Part shown: positions 9,620-18,661 of the stretch, one piece after another
Numbering within the stretch: the stretch's first letter is position 1
How the letters are laid out: the number at the start of each line of letters is the position of its first letter
DNA from: Natronoglycomyces albus
GTDB lineage: Bacteria; Actinomycetota; Actinomycetes; Mycobacteriales; Micromonosporaceae
Direction of reading: 5' to 3'
Assembly: GCF_016925535.1 (NCBI RefSeq)
Contig: NZ_CP070496.1
Coordinates: 1,922,001-1,986,000, forward strand
Length of the DNA: 64,000 nucleotides
Program-made: the position numbers and the translations under genes
Notes under the pieces: generated by a model
Database searches by the model: none
What the model was told of the DNA's origin: nothing
The model's input: the letters and a program-made list of their open reading frames with translations, nothing else

Positions 9620-9673
9620 GAGACCCTGGGGTGTTTTTCCTTGAATTATCAAGGAAAAACACCCCAGGGTCTC
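9620..9673. terminator. 25-bp perfect inverted repeat, probable bidirectional terminator
   Basis: Arms 9620-9644 and 9649-9673 match over all 25 bases around a 4-base loop. The stem contains an internal run of five T/A. It follows the exporter gene and probably ends its transcript. The length and perfection are unusual for a plain terminator. Confidence 0.7.
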
Positions 9674-10072
9674 CCCACGTTCACTTCAAGCAGCTCAGCA
9701 CGGTCGATTAGCGCATTCCACAATCGAGTACGACCCAAATCCGGATATACCGGCATCCAAGAGAACAAATGCACAGCCAGCAGCGATCATAACGGCATTT
9801 GCGCTGACCACAGGCTCGGTGCTGATCGTTTGCAAACGAATGCCCACCATTTTGCCGCGCAACAGAATGTTTGCGCACCCTTACTAAACGGGTTACCCGA
9901 CAACAGTGCCTTTTCAGACAATGGGTAAGATCTGGCGCATCAGAAGTCGAGCTGACGTCACCGTGCAACTCGCGACCTCATGTGTAACACCACGACGTCA
10001 CGGAAGTACCTCCTCCGAATCACCTCTGAGAACAAATAGCACCCATCCATTCGCGGTAAGGAGACCACCCCT
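9674..10072. other. Gene-free, lower-GC intergenic stretch
   Basis: I see no gene with a usable start. One plus frame from about 9650 to 9891 is open and ends in a short hydrophobic stretch, but it has no plausible start codon and could be a decayed fragment. AAGGAG at the right end is the ribosome-binding site of the GPP34 gene. Confidence 0.45.
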
Positions 10073-10702
10073 TTGCGACTTGCCGATGAGCTGTTTTTCG
10101 TGTCGCTCAACAGCGTCACCGGCCAGCCTGTAATCCCCGTCAGCATCGCTTCAATGGGGATGGCAGCTGGCCTGCTGGCCGAGCTGGTCATGGAACGACA
10201 CATCACCGTGGACAAAAAAGGCCAACCGATCGTCCTCGACTCCTCCCCTCCCTCTGATTCCCTGGCACACAACATCCTCGACCGCCTCAAAGCCGAAAGC
10301 GCGACCCACACCCTCGACATCTGGGTCGCCTATCTAGGCATTGAGGCCTACCGACAAGTCGGATCTCGCATGGAAATCGCCGGAGTCGTCGAGCACTCCA
10401 CCCAGCGCAAGCTCCTCAAACGCATCCATGTCTATACCCCCCGCGATACCAACTTCGCCTCTTGGCCCAGCGTCCGACTCCGCCGCCACCTGCAACAAGC
10501 CTCCCGAGTTCCCATCACCGACGCCTTCCTACTGGGCGTGTGCAAACACATTGGACTCGAAGGACACCTTCTACAAACGGCCCCACCCACCGCACGAACC
10601 CGTCTCGCGGCCATCGCAGGCTCCCTGCCCGACGAACTGGCCGCCATCGTCAAACACACCGAAGTCGCCGTCGGCTCAGCAGTGCTCACGCACCGCACCT
10701 AG
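10073..10702 (+). CDS. GPP34 family phosphoprotein (GOLPH3/VPS74-like)
   Basis: A 209-residue, mostly helical cytosolic protein. The opening LADELFFVSLN followed by GMAAGLLAELVMERHI is the GPP34 signature, a domain that binds phosphoinositides in eukaryotic Golgi proteins and is widespread but poorly understood in actinobacteria. The start is a TTG with AAGGAG nine bases upstream; no better start is available. Its biochemical role here is unknown. It precedes the amino-acid permease by 166 bases on the same strand. Confidence 0.75.
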   Translation: MRLADELFFVSLNSVTGQPVIPVSIASMGMAAGLLAELVMERHITVDKKGQPIVLDSSPPSDSLAHNILDRLKAESATHTLDIWVAYLGIEAYRQVGSRMEIAGVVEHSTQRKLLKRIHVYTPRDTNFASWPSVRLRRHLQQASRVPITDAFLLGVCKHIGLEGHLLQTAPPTARTRLAAIAGSLPDELAAIVKHTEVAVGSAVLTHRT

Positions 10703-10868
10703 ATCCCCCACCTCCGCGAGAGGAACTACGGCGGACTCACCCGATCCCCCCAAAATCGTGAGGCTCCCCGCTGGGCCGCTAGAACCAGCGCCACAGCCTC
10801 AGTGCCCACCCCATCCCCCACCGAATTCAACACTCTCTCCTTACCTTTGTCCTGATAGGAGCATTTTC

Positions 10869-12398
10869 GTGCCATCCACTCCCGGAGGCGAATCGCTAGT
10901 GCAACAAGCGCTAGCCAAAAACCGCCTCGGTATCCCGTCCGTCATCTTCTTCGTCCTCACCGCAGCCACCCCCTTCACCGTCATCGCTGGTGTCGTGACC
11001 ACTGGTTTCGCCATGACCGGGCTCATTGGCATTCCCACTGCGTTTCTGGTCATTGGCGCGCTATTGATCCTGTTCGCAGTGGGCTATGTGACCATGGCTC
11101 GCCATGTCAACAACGCTGGCGCCTTCTACGCCTTCATCGCGCGAGGTATCGGCCGTCCTCTGGGTGTCGGCGCATCGTGGATTGCGCTGTTGTCCTATAA
11201 CGCGCTGCAGATTGGCCTATACGGGCTCCTGGGATACACCGCCCAGGGTCTCCTACTTGACTGGTTCGCCATCGACATCGCCTGGTGGGTACTCGCCCTT
11301 GGCTCGTGGGCCATCGTCGCTTTCTTGGGAATCCAGCAAGTTGACCTCAACGGCAAGGTGCTCGCCGTCCTGTTGGTACTCGAGATCGCCATCATCGCCG
11401 TGTACTCATTCTCATCGGTGGCCAACCCGGCCGGTGGCAGCATTAGCTTTGCCACCCTAGCGCCCAATGAGCTTTTCGGTCCCGGTCTCGGCGCGATGCT
11501 CATCCTGGGCATCCTCGGCTTCATCGGGTTCGAAGCCGCCACCGTGTTCAGCGAAGAGAGCAAAGACCCCGCCCGCACCGTCCCACGTGCGACCTACCTG
11601 TCCGTGTTGATTCTGGCGGTGCTCTACACATTCGCTTCTTGGGCCATGACCGTCGGAACTGGAGCTGACAACATCGTAGAGCGCTCCCGCGACGAGGAAA
11701 TCACCGTGCTGTTCAACCTCGCAGGGGAGCAGTTGGGCGTGGCCATGGTCAACATCGGCTGGGCACTGCTACTGACCAGCGTGCTGGCCGCGATGATCAG
11801 CTTCCACAACACCACTGCCCGCTACATGTTCTCCTTGGGACGTGAACGGGTCTTGCCCGCCGCGCTGGGACGAACCTCGCAGCGGTCCTCCTCCCCTGTT
11901 GTCGCTTCGCTGACGCAAAGCGCGATCGGATTCATCGTCATTCTTATCTACGGTCTCGGTGGGCTCGACCCGCTGGTGGAACTGTTCTTCTTCGCCGGAA
12001 CTGCCGGGGGCCTGGGCATCCTCATGCTCATCACCACCACCTCGGTCTCGGTCGTGTGGTACTTCTGGAAGGACAAGCGCGGCGAAAGCTCTCTGCGGAC
12101 TCGCGTTGCCCCCATCGCGGCCTCACTGGTGCTCTTCGTCGTCATGTACCTGGCCGTGTCGCACTTTGGCGAACTCCTAGGGGCAGAAGAGGGCTCGCCG
12201 CTGCCATGGCTCATCCCGACCATCTTTGTCGCCGCCGCGCTCGGGGGCATAGTGTGGGGACTGGTTCTCCGCGCGACTAGGCCCGACGTCTACGCCACCA
12301 TCGGTATGGGCGCAAAGGCCGTCCTCTCCGAAGCCACACCCGACGATGAGGGAACCGAAGACAAGGTGGCCGAACCGGCCGGGATGGGAGGACGCTGA
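10869..12398 (+). CDS. APC family amino acid permease
   Basis: A ~509-residue transporter with about 12 transmembrane helices. The first helix region reads GIPSVIFFVLTAATPFTVIAG and a later helix carries GFIGFEAATVFSEE, the consensus APC pattern around TM6. The long frame begins far upstream, but the GTG at 10869 is chosen because AGGAG sits 7 bases before it and the upstream translation is proline-rich nonsense. Amino acid or amine uptake is expected. It overlaps the following GNAT gene by an ATGA junction, so the two are co-expressed. Confidence 0.9.
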   Translation: MPSTPGGESLVQQALAKNRLGIPSVIFFVLTAATPFTVIAGVVTTGFAMTGLIGIPTAFLVIGALLILFAVGYVTMARHVNNAGAFYAFIARGIGRPLGVGASWIALLSYNALQIGLYGLLGYTAQGLLLDWFAIDIAWWVLALGSWAIVAFLGIQQVDLNGKVLAVLLVLEIAIIAVYSFSSVANPAGGSISFATLAPNELFGPGLGAMLILGILGFIGFEAATVFSEESKDPARTVPRATYLSVLILAVLYTFASWAMTVGTGADNIVERSRDEEITVLFNLAGEQLGVAMVNIGWALLLTSVLAAMISFHNTTARYMFSLGRERVLPAALGRTSQRSSSPVVASLTQSAIGFIVILIYGLGGLDPLVELFFFAGTAGGLGILMLITTTSVSVVWYFWKDKRGESSLRTRVAPIAASLVLFVVMYLAVSHFGELLGAEEGSPLPWLIPTIFVAAALGGIVWGLVLRATRPDVYATIGMGAKAVLSEATPDDEGTEDKVAEPAGMGGR

Positions 12399-12985
12399 TG
12401 AAGGACTCTGTCACCCGCGCGACCATCTCGGAGTGTTCGCAGGTGGCCCAGCTTATCGCCGAGGCATTCCATGCTCTCGATGTCGCCAAGTGGCTGGTCC
12501 CCGATGCCGACGAGCGTGCCCGCGTCCTGCCGCGGAACTTCGCGATCGTCGCCGAGCACGCACTACGCCACGGCAGTGTCTACTGGAGCGCCGAACGCGA
12601 TGCGGTGGCGGTGTGGTTTCCTCACGACGGGGAACCGCTGCCGGAGATTGAGGACTACGACCAGCGCCTTCTCGCCGCCTGTGGAGAGGCGACCCCACGT
12701 TTCCAGGTCCTCGATGGCCACTTTGACAAGGCACATCCTCACGAGCCACATCACTACGCGGCGATGCTGGCCGTCTCACCGTCGAGACAAGGGCGCGGAC
12801 TGGGAGGCTCACTGTTGAGCCATCATCTCGACCAGCTCGATCGGACCGGGACGCCCGCGTACCTGGAGGCCGCGTGTGCACGCAGCCGTGAACTGTATTT
12901 GCGGCTGGGCTTTAAGGATTTGGAGCCGTTCACGCTCCCCGATGGCCCCACCATGTATCCCATGTGGAGGCCCGCTCAGGGTTGA
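12398..12985 (+). CDS. GNAT family N-acetyltransferase
   Basis: A 195-residue acetyltransferase. The acetyl-CoA-binding core is MLAVSPSRQGRGLGGSLLSH (~residues 127-146), followed by the YLEAACARSRELYLRLGF helix typical of the fold. Translational overlap with the APC permease suggests it modifies the compound that the permease imports, or an amine derived from it (inference). Confidence 0.85.
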   Translation: MKDSVTRATISECSQVAQLIAEAFHALDVAKWLVPDADERARVLPRNFAIVAEHALRHGSVYWSAERDAVAVWFPHDGEPLPEIEDYDQRLLAACGEATPRFQVLDGHFDKAHPHEPHHYAAMLAVSPSRQGRGLGGSLLSHHLDQLDRTGTPAYLEAACARSRELYLRLGFKDLEPFTLPDGPTMYPMWRPAQG

Positions 12986-13011
12986 TGGCAATAGCCACGT
13001 TGACAATGGTC

Positions 13012-13067
13012 GCGGAAAGAACCCTGATCGGGACTTAGGTAAACGTTCCGATCAGGGTTCTTTCCGC
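13012..13067. terminator. 20-bp stem terminator
   Basis: Bases 13012-13031 pair perfectly with 13048-13067 around a 16-base loop, 27 bases after the GNAT stop codon. Confidence 0.75.
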
Positions 13068-13094
13068 ATGTGGTCGGTGGAGCCGGAGTTTTCC

Positions 13095-13484
13095 CTACAG
13101 AATCGCGACAAAGTACCGGGTGAACTCATAGGAGATTGTCTCCTCCAATATCCAGTTGCCTCCTTCGATCTGATCGCTGGGGATCTCACTGCACCAATAA
13201 CCACTGATCACGCCATCGGAGGGTGTGTCGGTTGAGGCCATGATGTGGTCTTGTGACACGGCGTCACACCCGGACACGAACGTGTCTGTGCCAGTACCTT
13301 GAGCGGCTATGTTGATGTCCAGCCAGAACGTACCCACATCCTCGCCCCGGTAAGTGGCGGCGGAGTCAGAACGAACTGGTGGCCCACTTATGACCGCCGT
13401 GCCGAGGCTATTCGTCGCATGGTTTTTCACAGTCTTGCTGCTAGTCTCCGAACGCCTCATTGGTCGCTGGCCGATGCCACACAC
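13095..13484 (-). CDS. Small hypothetical protein, possible truncated secreted protein
   Basis: A 129-residue frame with two Cys residues (in FVSGCDAVS and GYWCSEIP) and a beta-rich composition resembling the C-terminal half of extracellular immunoglobulin-like lipoproteins. It has no signal peptide of its own, and the first ~40 residues look less coding than the rest, so it may be the tail of a decayed gene. I do not recognise the family. Confidence 0.35.
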   Translation of the reverse strand: MCGIGQRPMRRSETSSKTVKNHATNSLGTAVISGPPVRSDSAATYRGEDVGTFWLDINIAAQGTGTDTFVSGCDAVSQDHIMASTDTPSDGVISGYWCSEIPSDQIEGGNWILEETISYEFTRYFVAIL

Positions 13485-13687
13485 GCTTATGCCCTGCGGC
13501 TTTTGCTAACACTGAGCTTAAGCTCTGTCTGCCAATGGACTAGGTTCCCAACGGAGAACCGGCGTCTCCGCCCTCATGTGACTCACCCGATCGGCTGCCA
13601 GTGCCGCATACCGGCTTTACGGTCGCCTTGTCGCAAAATCCGCGAAATTGCCTCTGGTTGTGAGGGGTCTGGGTATAACAAGTGGCT

Positions 13688-14701
13688 ATGAAGACACGCA
13701 CCGAGCCCATGCCCACCAAGGACCATCCGCCCAAGCGCGTTCGGATCGCCAAACCGCTGATCGCGACCGCTGTCCTAGTGTCCACCACTTTCAGCGCCCC
13801 CTATGCCAAAGCTGAGGACAACTCAGGGCCGGATTTGACCGAAGCGGTGACCGCGCAGATGCACCGGCAACATGGAAACGATGCTGCCGAAAGCTACGGA
13901 TTGGGAGGCGCGGCGCAGCTGCCGGCGCCTTTGGTGGAACCGTACCGAGTGTCCGCCGATGGACAATGGACCTTCGGTGGCTCGGTGTACCTGTTGCCCG
14001 AATGGGTCCACGCCACGCCAGTGACGGCGCTGTTCGTAGCGCGTGAGGTCGCAGGTGAGTGGGAGGTCGCCTTGCAGTCCGGTGGTGAGTTCGCCCAGCT
14101 GATGGAGGAGGCTCCCGTCGATTTGTTCCCCGACGCTCGGGAGAAGAGTGCTCTCACCTCAAGCAACTTGCGTGGATTGGCCCGGCCCGGATTGGCCTTG
14201 CCGTGGGCAGAGGACCAAGGTGGATGGCGGCATTGGGGCGTTCATGGAAATGGCGGCAACACACGACCGTTCAACGCGATTGACTTCTACGGTGGAGACG
14301 GGAAGACTCGGGCCTCGGCCGATGGCTTCCTCTATCGATTTTGCGGCACGGTGAATCCCTATATAGAGATTCATCATGTGAATGGGTGGCGGACTGGTTA
14401 TTACCATTTGCGCAATCAAACCGACGTACCCTCGGGGTCGTTTGTGAAGCGCTATGACTTTCTAGGGGAGATCGGTGAGGAGCTTCCGTGTGGCGGACGA
14501 GCCAACGGCGATCACGTTCACTGGACGTTGTGGCATGAAAGTGAGGGCCAGGTAGTCCAGGATCGGGTGATTGGCGGCTGGACCTGGCACGAGGAGCGGG
14601 CCTACCGAGGTTGGGCTCAGCGTGGAAATGAGCGCATCGGGCATTCGGATTGCTGTCTGGTCAACTACGGCCCCTTCGATGGCTATATTTTCAACCGGTA
14701 G
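13688..14701 (+). CDS. Secreted M23-like (LytM-type) metallopeptidase
   Basis: A ~337-residue exported protein with a signal peptide (basic start, hydrophobic LIATAVLVSTTFSA, then a cleavage-like region near PYAKA). The C-terminal LytM-like core shows NAIDFYGGDG with the metal Asp, GYYHL, and GDHVHWTLW with the HxH motif. Two Cys pairs suggest disulphides. It would act on peptidoglycan or another cell-wall peptide. A TATAAC 9 bases before the ATG suggests a leaderless transcript; a GTG at 13682 is an alternative start. It converges on the aldo-keto reductase. Confidence 0.8.
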   Translation: MKTRTEPMPTKDHPPKRVRIAKPLIATAVLVSTTFSAPYAKAEDNSGPDLTEAVTAQMHRQHGNDAAESYGLGGAAQLPAPLVEPYRVSADGQWTFGGSVYLLPEWVHATPVTALFVAREVAGEWEVALQSGGEFAQLMEEAPVDLFPDAREKSALTSSNLRGLARPGLALPWAEDQGGWRHWGVHGNGGNTRPFNAIDFYGGDGKTRASADGFLYRFCGTVNPYIEIHHVNGWRTGYYHLRNQTDVPSGSFVKRYDFLGEIGEELPCGGRANGDHVHWTLWHESEGQVVQDRVIGGWTWHEERAYRGWAQRGNERIGHSDCCLVNYGPFDGYIFNR

Positions 14702-14717
14702 GGGCGGCCCGATGGCA

Positions 14718-14747
14718 TGGGCCCGCTGAATGCCAACAGCGGGCCCA
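14718..14747. terminator. Bidirectional terminator hairpin
   Basis: An 11-bp perfect stem (14718-14728 with 14737-14747) and 8-base loop between the convergent peptidase and aldo-keto reductase genes, followed by CAAAAG. Confidence 0.75.
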
Positions 14748-14756
14748 CAAAAGCGA

Positions 14757-15773
14757 CTATTCCCGGTCTTGGGAGGAAAACCCACTGCCAGCTGGGTAGC
14801 GTAGCCCCGCGACGTGATCGGCGATTCCCTCAAGTTTGGCTAGATCGGAATCGCTCAAGGTCAGATCGGTCGCGGCGAGGTTTTGGTGGAGGCGTTCCAC
14901 CGAACGGGTGCCGGGAATCGGCACGACGGGTAGTTGGTGTGCTGCGGCACGGGAGTGAACCCAGGCGAGGGCGACTTCTGCGAGGGAGACCTCGTGAGCC
15001 TGCGCGACTTCGCGAATCGGTGCGACGAGAGCCGCGTTGGCCTGGGCGTTGTCGCCGACGAAGCGGGCCATGCGGCGACGCACGTCGTTGTCGGCAAGCT
15101 CCTTTGTGGCGTCACTAAAGGCCCCGGTGAGGAATCCGCGCCCCAGCGGCGAATACGGGACCAACGCTATTCCCAGTCCAGCTGCGGTGGGGACGACATT
15201 GGTCTCGATATCCCGCGAGAAGAGCGACCATTCGGATTGCACGGCCGCGATGGGGTGGATCGCGTGGGCCTGTTCGATTTCCGCCGCCGTTACCTCCGAT
15301 AGCCCAAGGTGGGAAACTTTGCCTTCCTTCACCAGCTCGGCCATGGCTTCGATGGTCTCCTCCAGTGGGGTGTTCACATCGCGCCGGTGCATGTAGTACA
15401 AGTCGATGTGATCGGTGCCCAGTCGGCGCAGGCTTTCCTCAGCGGCGTGGCGAACATAGTTTCGATCGCCCTTGATTTCACGGTCCATCACGTCGGTGCT
15501 GCGCTGCCGTATACCGAATTTAGTGGCAAGGAAGACCCTGTCGCGGTGGGCGCGAAAGAACGGTGAGAGAAACTCCTCGTTTGCCCCGTTGCCGTACATG
15601 TCCGCGGTGTCGAACATGGTCACCCCCCGTTCCAGGGCCGCCTCCAGTGTGGCCCGCGAAGCGCGATCGTCGCTGGGGCCGTAGAAGGCGCTCATGCCCA
15701 TGCAGCCAAGCCCCTGCATGCCTACGGTCGGGCCGTTCGTTCCGAGTGTGGTGGTGGCGATGGTGGTGTTCAT
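14757..15773 (-). CDS. Aldo-keto reductase (AKR13-like, YakC family)
   Basis: A 338-residue NADPH-dependent carbonyl reductase. It has the TIM-barrel landmarks MQGLGCMGMSAFYG, the catalytic Asp/Tyr in FDTADMYGNGANEEF, the Lys in ATKFGI, the HIDLYYMHRRD strand and the NADPH site PIPGTRSVERLHQNL. The ATG at 15773 overlaps the stop of the MerR gene (ATGA), so this is the reductase of a two-gene regulator/effector operon. Likely role: detoxification of reactive aldehydes or ketones sensed by the MerR protein. Confidence 0.92.
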   Translation of the reverse strand: MNTTIATTTLGTNGPTVGMQGLGCMGMSAFYGPSDDRASRATLEAALERGVTMFDTADMYGNGANEEFLSPFFRAHRDRVFLATKFGIRQRSTDVMDREIKGDRNYVRHAAEESLRRLGTDHIDLYYMHRRDVNTPLEETIEAMAELVKEGKVSHLGLSEVTAAEIEQAHAIHPIAAVQSEWSLFSRDIETNVVPTAAGLGIALVPYSPLGRGFLTGAFSDATKELADNDVRRRMARFVGDNAQANAALVAPIREVAQAHEVSLAEVALAWVHSRAAAHQLPVVPIPGTRSVERLHQNLAATDLTLSDSDLAKLEGIADHVAGLRYPAGSGFSSQDRE

Positions 15774-16222
15774 ATCCGGTCCTTTGCTGCGAACTGCTGC
15801 TGACACAGCTCGATCTTGTAGGTGACAATGGCGAGAGTGGATTGAAGTCGCTCCACTGACGCGATGAGGTTTTGTCGGTGGGCTTCGAGGAGATTTTGGC
15901 GCTGCGGGATGGTCGTGTCCCCCTGGCGCAAGAGATTCGCGTACTCGACCATGTCGGTGATCGGCATGCCGGTCAGCCGCATACGGTTGATGAAGTGCAG
16001 CCACTCCACGTCACTGTTGCGAAACCGACGCTGCCCACGTTCATCGCGGGCAATGTCGCCGAGCAGCCCAATGCGCTCATACCAACGCAAGGTGTGCACC
16101 GAAAGGTTCAGATGTTTGGCGACAATTCCAATGCCGTAATAGTCTTGGCCATCCGGTTTCAGATGCGGCGGAGAAGCCATAAGCTCCCGAAGCCTTTCCG
16201 GAGTGCGCTCGTCAACCTCCAT
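15770..16222 (-). CDS. MerR family transcriptional regulator
   Basis: A 150-residue regulator with the winged helix YGIGIVAKHLNLSVHTLRWYERIGL (shown here in part: HTLRWYERIG near residue 43) and a long dimerisation helix after MPITDMVEYANLL. It lacks a large effector domain. It has one Cys near the C-terminus (ELCQQ), so metal sensing by a Cys cluster is unlikely. Strong AGGAGGAACT-type ribosome-binding sequence precedes the ATG. It autoregulates itself and the reductase through the 19-bp-spaced promoter just upstream. Confidence 0.9.
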   Translation of the reverse strand: MEVDERTPERLRELMASPPHLKPDGQDYYGIGIVAKHLNLSVHTLRWYERIGLLGDIARDERGQRRFRNSDVEWLHFINRMRLTGMPITDMVEYANLLRQGDTTIPQRQNLLEAHRQNLIASVERLQSTLAIVTYKIELCQQQFAAKDRI

Positions 16223-16244
16223 AGTTCCTCCTCTTCCTCATTGC

Positions 16245-16275
16245 AGCCTATGGACCTAGAGTGTGCTCTAGCCAA
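16245..16275 (-). promoter_or_regulatory. MerR-type promoter with 19-bp spacer and palindromic operator
   Basis: On the minus strand a -35 TTGGCT (16275-16270) and -10 TAGGCT (16250-16245) are 19 bases apart. The dyad CTAGAG-N4-CTCTAG (16256-16271) lies in the spacer. Over-long spacers with a central dyad are the signature of promoters that MerR proteins activate by DNA untwisting. Confidence 0.7.
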
Positions 16276-16312
16276 ACGATTTCCTCAATTACTTTTGATT
16301 GGGCCACACAGC

Positions 16313-16357
16313 GCCGAAAAGGTGGTAGGAGCTCGGTCTTCCTTCCACCTTTTCGGC
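16313..16357. terminator. Hairpin between small ORF and MerR promoter
   Basis: Thirteen paired bases (16313-16325 with 16345-16357) form a stem directly downstream of the small minus-strand ORF at 16365-16562. It probably ends that transcript. Confidence 0.55.
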
Positions 16358-16364
16358 TCTTGGT

Positions 16365-16562
16365 TTAGCCAGACTGCCCCAAACCGCGCTCGGCAACGGC
16401 GGCGAATCCCCACTCTTCGAGGATGTATATCGCGTGCATCGTGGTGGCCCAGTTGCCGCAAACGTCGTTTCGGTCGTCGATCAGGCCCGCTGACTGCTCC
16501 ACTGTGGCTTTTTTGGCACCTGGGTCTCGGTCCATCTTGGTCGGTGTTCTCGCCTCGGCCAT
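16365..16562 (-). CDS. Possible 65-residue hypothetical protein
   Basis: A small ORF divergent from the GNAT at 16622, with a GGCGG-like sequence about 8 bases upstream and a hairpin immediately after its stop. The product is soluble, with a mixed helical C-terminus (ATTMHAIYILEEWGFAAVAERGLG). It matches no family I know. The position between a divergent start and a terminator is the main support. Confidence 0.35.
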   Translation of the reverse strand: MAEARTPTKMDRDPGAKKATVEQSAGLIDDRNDVCGNWATTMHAIYILEEWGFAAVAERGLGQSG

Positions 16563-16621
16563 ACCGGTATCCGCCTCACAGATTCGAGCTACACTGACGG
16601 GTCATCACCGAAGGAGAAATC

Positions 16622-17509
16622 GTGTCTGAAGACGTCTTGACCCAACACAATTCCCGCCTGAGGGCCCTAGACGACTTGCTCGGTGCGTCCACCGAACTGC
16701 CCTTGGCGACCGACAATGACACGCTCCTGTCCACCGACGGAGGTGAGGCCCTGGCCCGGGTCAACCGCGTTGACACCGATAGTTTCCTTGCCGCCTTCTC
16801 CGCGGCCGAGAATCACCAGCTCATCGCTCGCGTCGCTGGAAGCGAGGCGATGTCTGATCTGTTGGACCAATGGGTCGCTCAATTGCCAACCCGGCTTGGG
16901 CCCGACGCCGAGGCCTCCTTGACGTGGCCTAGTCGCGATGTGGCCATGGCCCACCTGTTCAAGGTGCACGGCCTCGCCCCCAATGTCATTGTCGCGGCCC
17001 GCCGCAGTGGGACACCGATCCCGTTGGGAACCGACACGGTCACGGTACGGCCGTTGACCGAAGCCGATCTCACCGTGGCCACTCAGTTGTGGATGGAGGT
17101 CGTCGCCTGGGACAACCACTTCCTCAATCACCCCAACCGCCCCGCTACCGAGAAGAACATCCACGACATGCTCGTTGCTGATCTCGACGACGACCCGTGG
17201 ACGTGGGTCGCGCAGCAAGGTAGCGACATCATTGGGCTGCTGAGCCTCTCCAAGCCCGAGCGATCCGCTTGGGTGCAGCCAATGGTCGCCATCGAACCGG
17301 TCAGCTATCTCATGTGCCTTGGGGTCTCGGCTCGGGCCCGTAGCGGCGGGGTGGGGGCTGCCCTAGTCAACCGCGCTCACTCCACTCTGGAAAAAGCTGG
17401 AATTCCGGTAACGCTCTTGCACTACAATGCCTGGAATCCACTTTCGGGTCCCTTTTGGCACCGCCTCGGGTATCGGCCGTTGTGGACTAGCTGGGTTCGA
17501 CGGCGTTAA
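16622..17509 (+). CDS. GNAT family N-acetyltransferase with N-terminal extension
   Basis: A 295-residue protein starting at a GTG with GAAGGAG upstream. The first ~140 residues resemble a degenerate acetyltransferase-like or scaffold domain. The C-terminal GNAT domain runs from VTVRPLTEADL (~residue 140) through the acetyl-CoA loop LGVSARARSGGVGAALVNRA (~225-244) to FWHRLGYRPLW. The two-domain arrangement is known in mycothiol-synthase-like GNATs, but no substrate can be assigned. Confidence 0.8.
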   Translation: MSEDVLTQHNSRLRALDDLLGASTELPLATDNDTLLSTDGGEALARVNRVDTDSFLAAFSAAENHQLIARVAGSEAMSDLLDQWVAQLPTRLGPDAEASLTWPSRDVAMAHLFKVHGLAPNVIVAARRSGTPIPLGTDTVTVRPLTEADLTVATQLWMEVVAWDNHFLNHPNRPATEKNIHDMLVADLDDDPWTWVAQQGSDIIGLLSLSKPERSAWVQPMVAIEPVSYLMCLGVSARARSGGVGAALVNRAHSTLEKAGIPVTLLHYNAWNPLSGPFWHRLGYRPLWTSWVRRR

Positions 17510-17638
17510 GGTTTCACGCCCCGCCGCCTGGGGTCGGATGCTTACATAGAACGTCTCGTTGTGCGCGATCAAACAAGAATGGTCCGCCATGGGGCGTGCT
17601 CTGTAGGCATCATGCACCTTCGTGGCTTCGTTGAGCGT

Positions 17639-17683
17639 TCAGGGTCAGGCTTGAAGGTCCGTATCGATCTGGCCTGTCCCTGA
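17639..17683. terminator. Bidirectional terminator-like hairpin
   Basis: TCAGGG-T-CAGGC (17639-17650) pairs with GCCTG-T-CCCTGA (17672-17683), with one internal T/T mismatch, between the convergent GNAT and HAD genes. Confidence 0.55.
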
Positions 17684-17705
17684 GACAAACCAGCCAGGAC
17701 CGGTG

Positions 17706-18455
17706 TCACCCGCTAGGGAAATCTCCTCCCCTCCGGATCAGGCTAGGAACGTCTGACAATGTCCCAATGCGTGGCTTCGGCAACGGGTAGTCCCCCACTG
17801 CGATACGCGAATCCGCACGATGGAGCCACACTCCCCGCAGGCCGGCCGCTTGGGCTGCTAGCGCATCGTGGTCGGGTCGGTCACCGATGTACATCACTTG
17901 ATCCGGTGGCAGATCGAGGTTCTCGCACGCCAGGCGAAAAATCGCTGGGTCGGGCTTCGCGGCACCTACTTCGCTGGAGATCGTGACGTGGCGAAATATC
18001 ATGTCCAGGTCGAAACGGGCGAGCTTGCTGCGTTGCTGCGCCGAGTCCCCGTTCGTCACCGTCCCCAAGCACAGTTGCGGTCGCTCGCCGCGGAGTTGGT
18101 TGAGGGTGGGCCACACGTCCGAATAGAGCCGCCAGTGGCGCTCGTAGGTTTCCAAGTAGTGCTCGCACCAGCGATCGATCCGATCTTGGTTCCACTCCCC
18201 TAGCCCTAGTTCTTGCACGATCGCCCGTACGCGAGCACGGCGCTGTTCATGAAAGGTCATCTCCCCGTTGAAATAGCGGCGAATGTACGTCTCTTGCAAT
18301 TGTTCCCAGCGCTTGATTAGGTGTGGTTCATCCAGCAGCGTGATCGAGGGCTCGGCTCGGAAGGAGGTCACGACGGCGGTGGCGGAGGCCGTGTCATGAT
18401 CGAGCAGGGTGCCGTCGAGGTCGAAGAGTACAGCGGCAATATTTGACTTACTCAC
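17706..18455 (-). CDS. HAD family hydrolase (phosphatase-like)
   Basis: A 249-residue haloacid-dehalogenase superfamily enzyme. Motif I is VLFDLDGTLLD (nucleophile Asp ~residue 12), motif II GTVTNGD, motif III KPDPAIF and motif IV MYIGDRPDHDALAAQAAG. A helical C1 cap lies between motifs I and II. Such proteins dephosphorylate small metabolites; the substrate is not evident. It is transcribed away from the RiPP operon and is probably unrelated to it. Confidence 0.88.
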   Translation of the reverse strand: MSKSNIAAVLFDLDGTLLDHDTASATAVVTSFRAEPSITLLDEPHLIKRWEQLQETYIRRYFNGEMTFHEQRRARVRAIVQELGLGEWNQDRIDRWCEHYLETYERHWRLYSDVWPTLNQLRGERPQLCLGTVTNGDSAQQRSKLARFDLDMIFRHVTISSEVGAAKPDPAIFRLACENLDLPPDQVMYIGDRPDHDALAAQAAGLRGVWLHRADSRIAVGDYPLPKPRIGTLSDVPSLIRRGGDFPSG

Positions 18456-18661
18456 GTATTCAATCTATGCCGATTCGGTAACGATCGCAGCCATCTCTTC
18501 CGGTTACCCAAAGTAGCCATATGAGCGACGCCCCGTCGATGCCGAGCCCACATCGGCATTGACGCGCATCACATCAGAAACTTATGACACTTCCATCTAT
18601 TGATGAGATTCCATATCTCGGTGGCGCGATTTTTGTTCGGCGAACCAACTAAAAACAGGTG

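Noticed and set aside
10341-10868. N-terminal extension of the APC permease
   Set aside because: The sequence is the shadow of the GPP34 gene followed by proline-rich nonsense; a GTG with a good ribosome-binding site exists at 10869.
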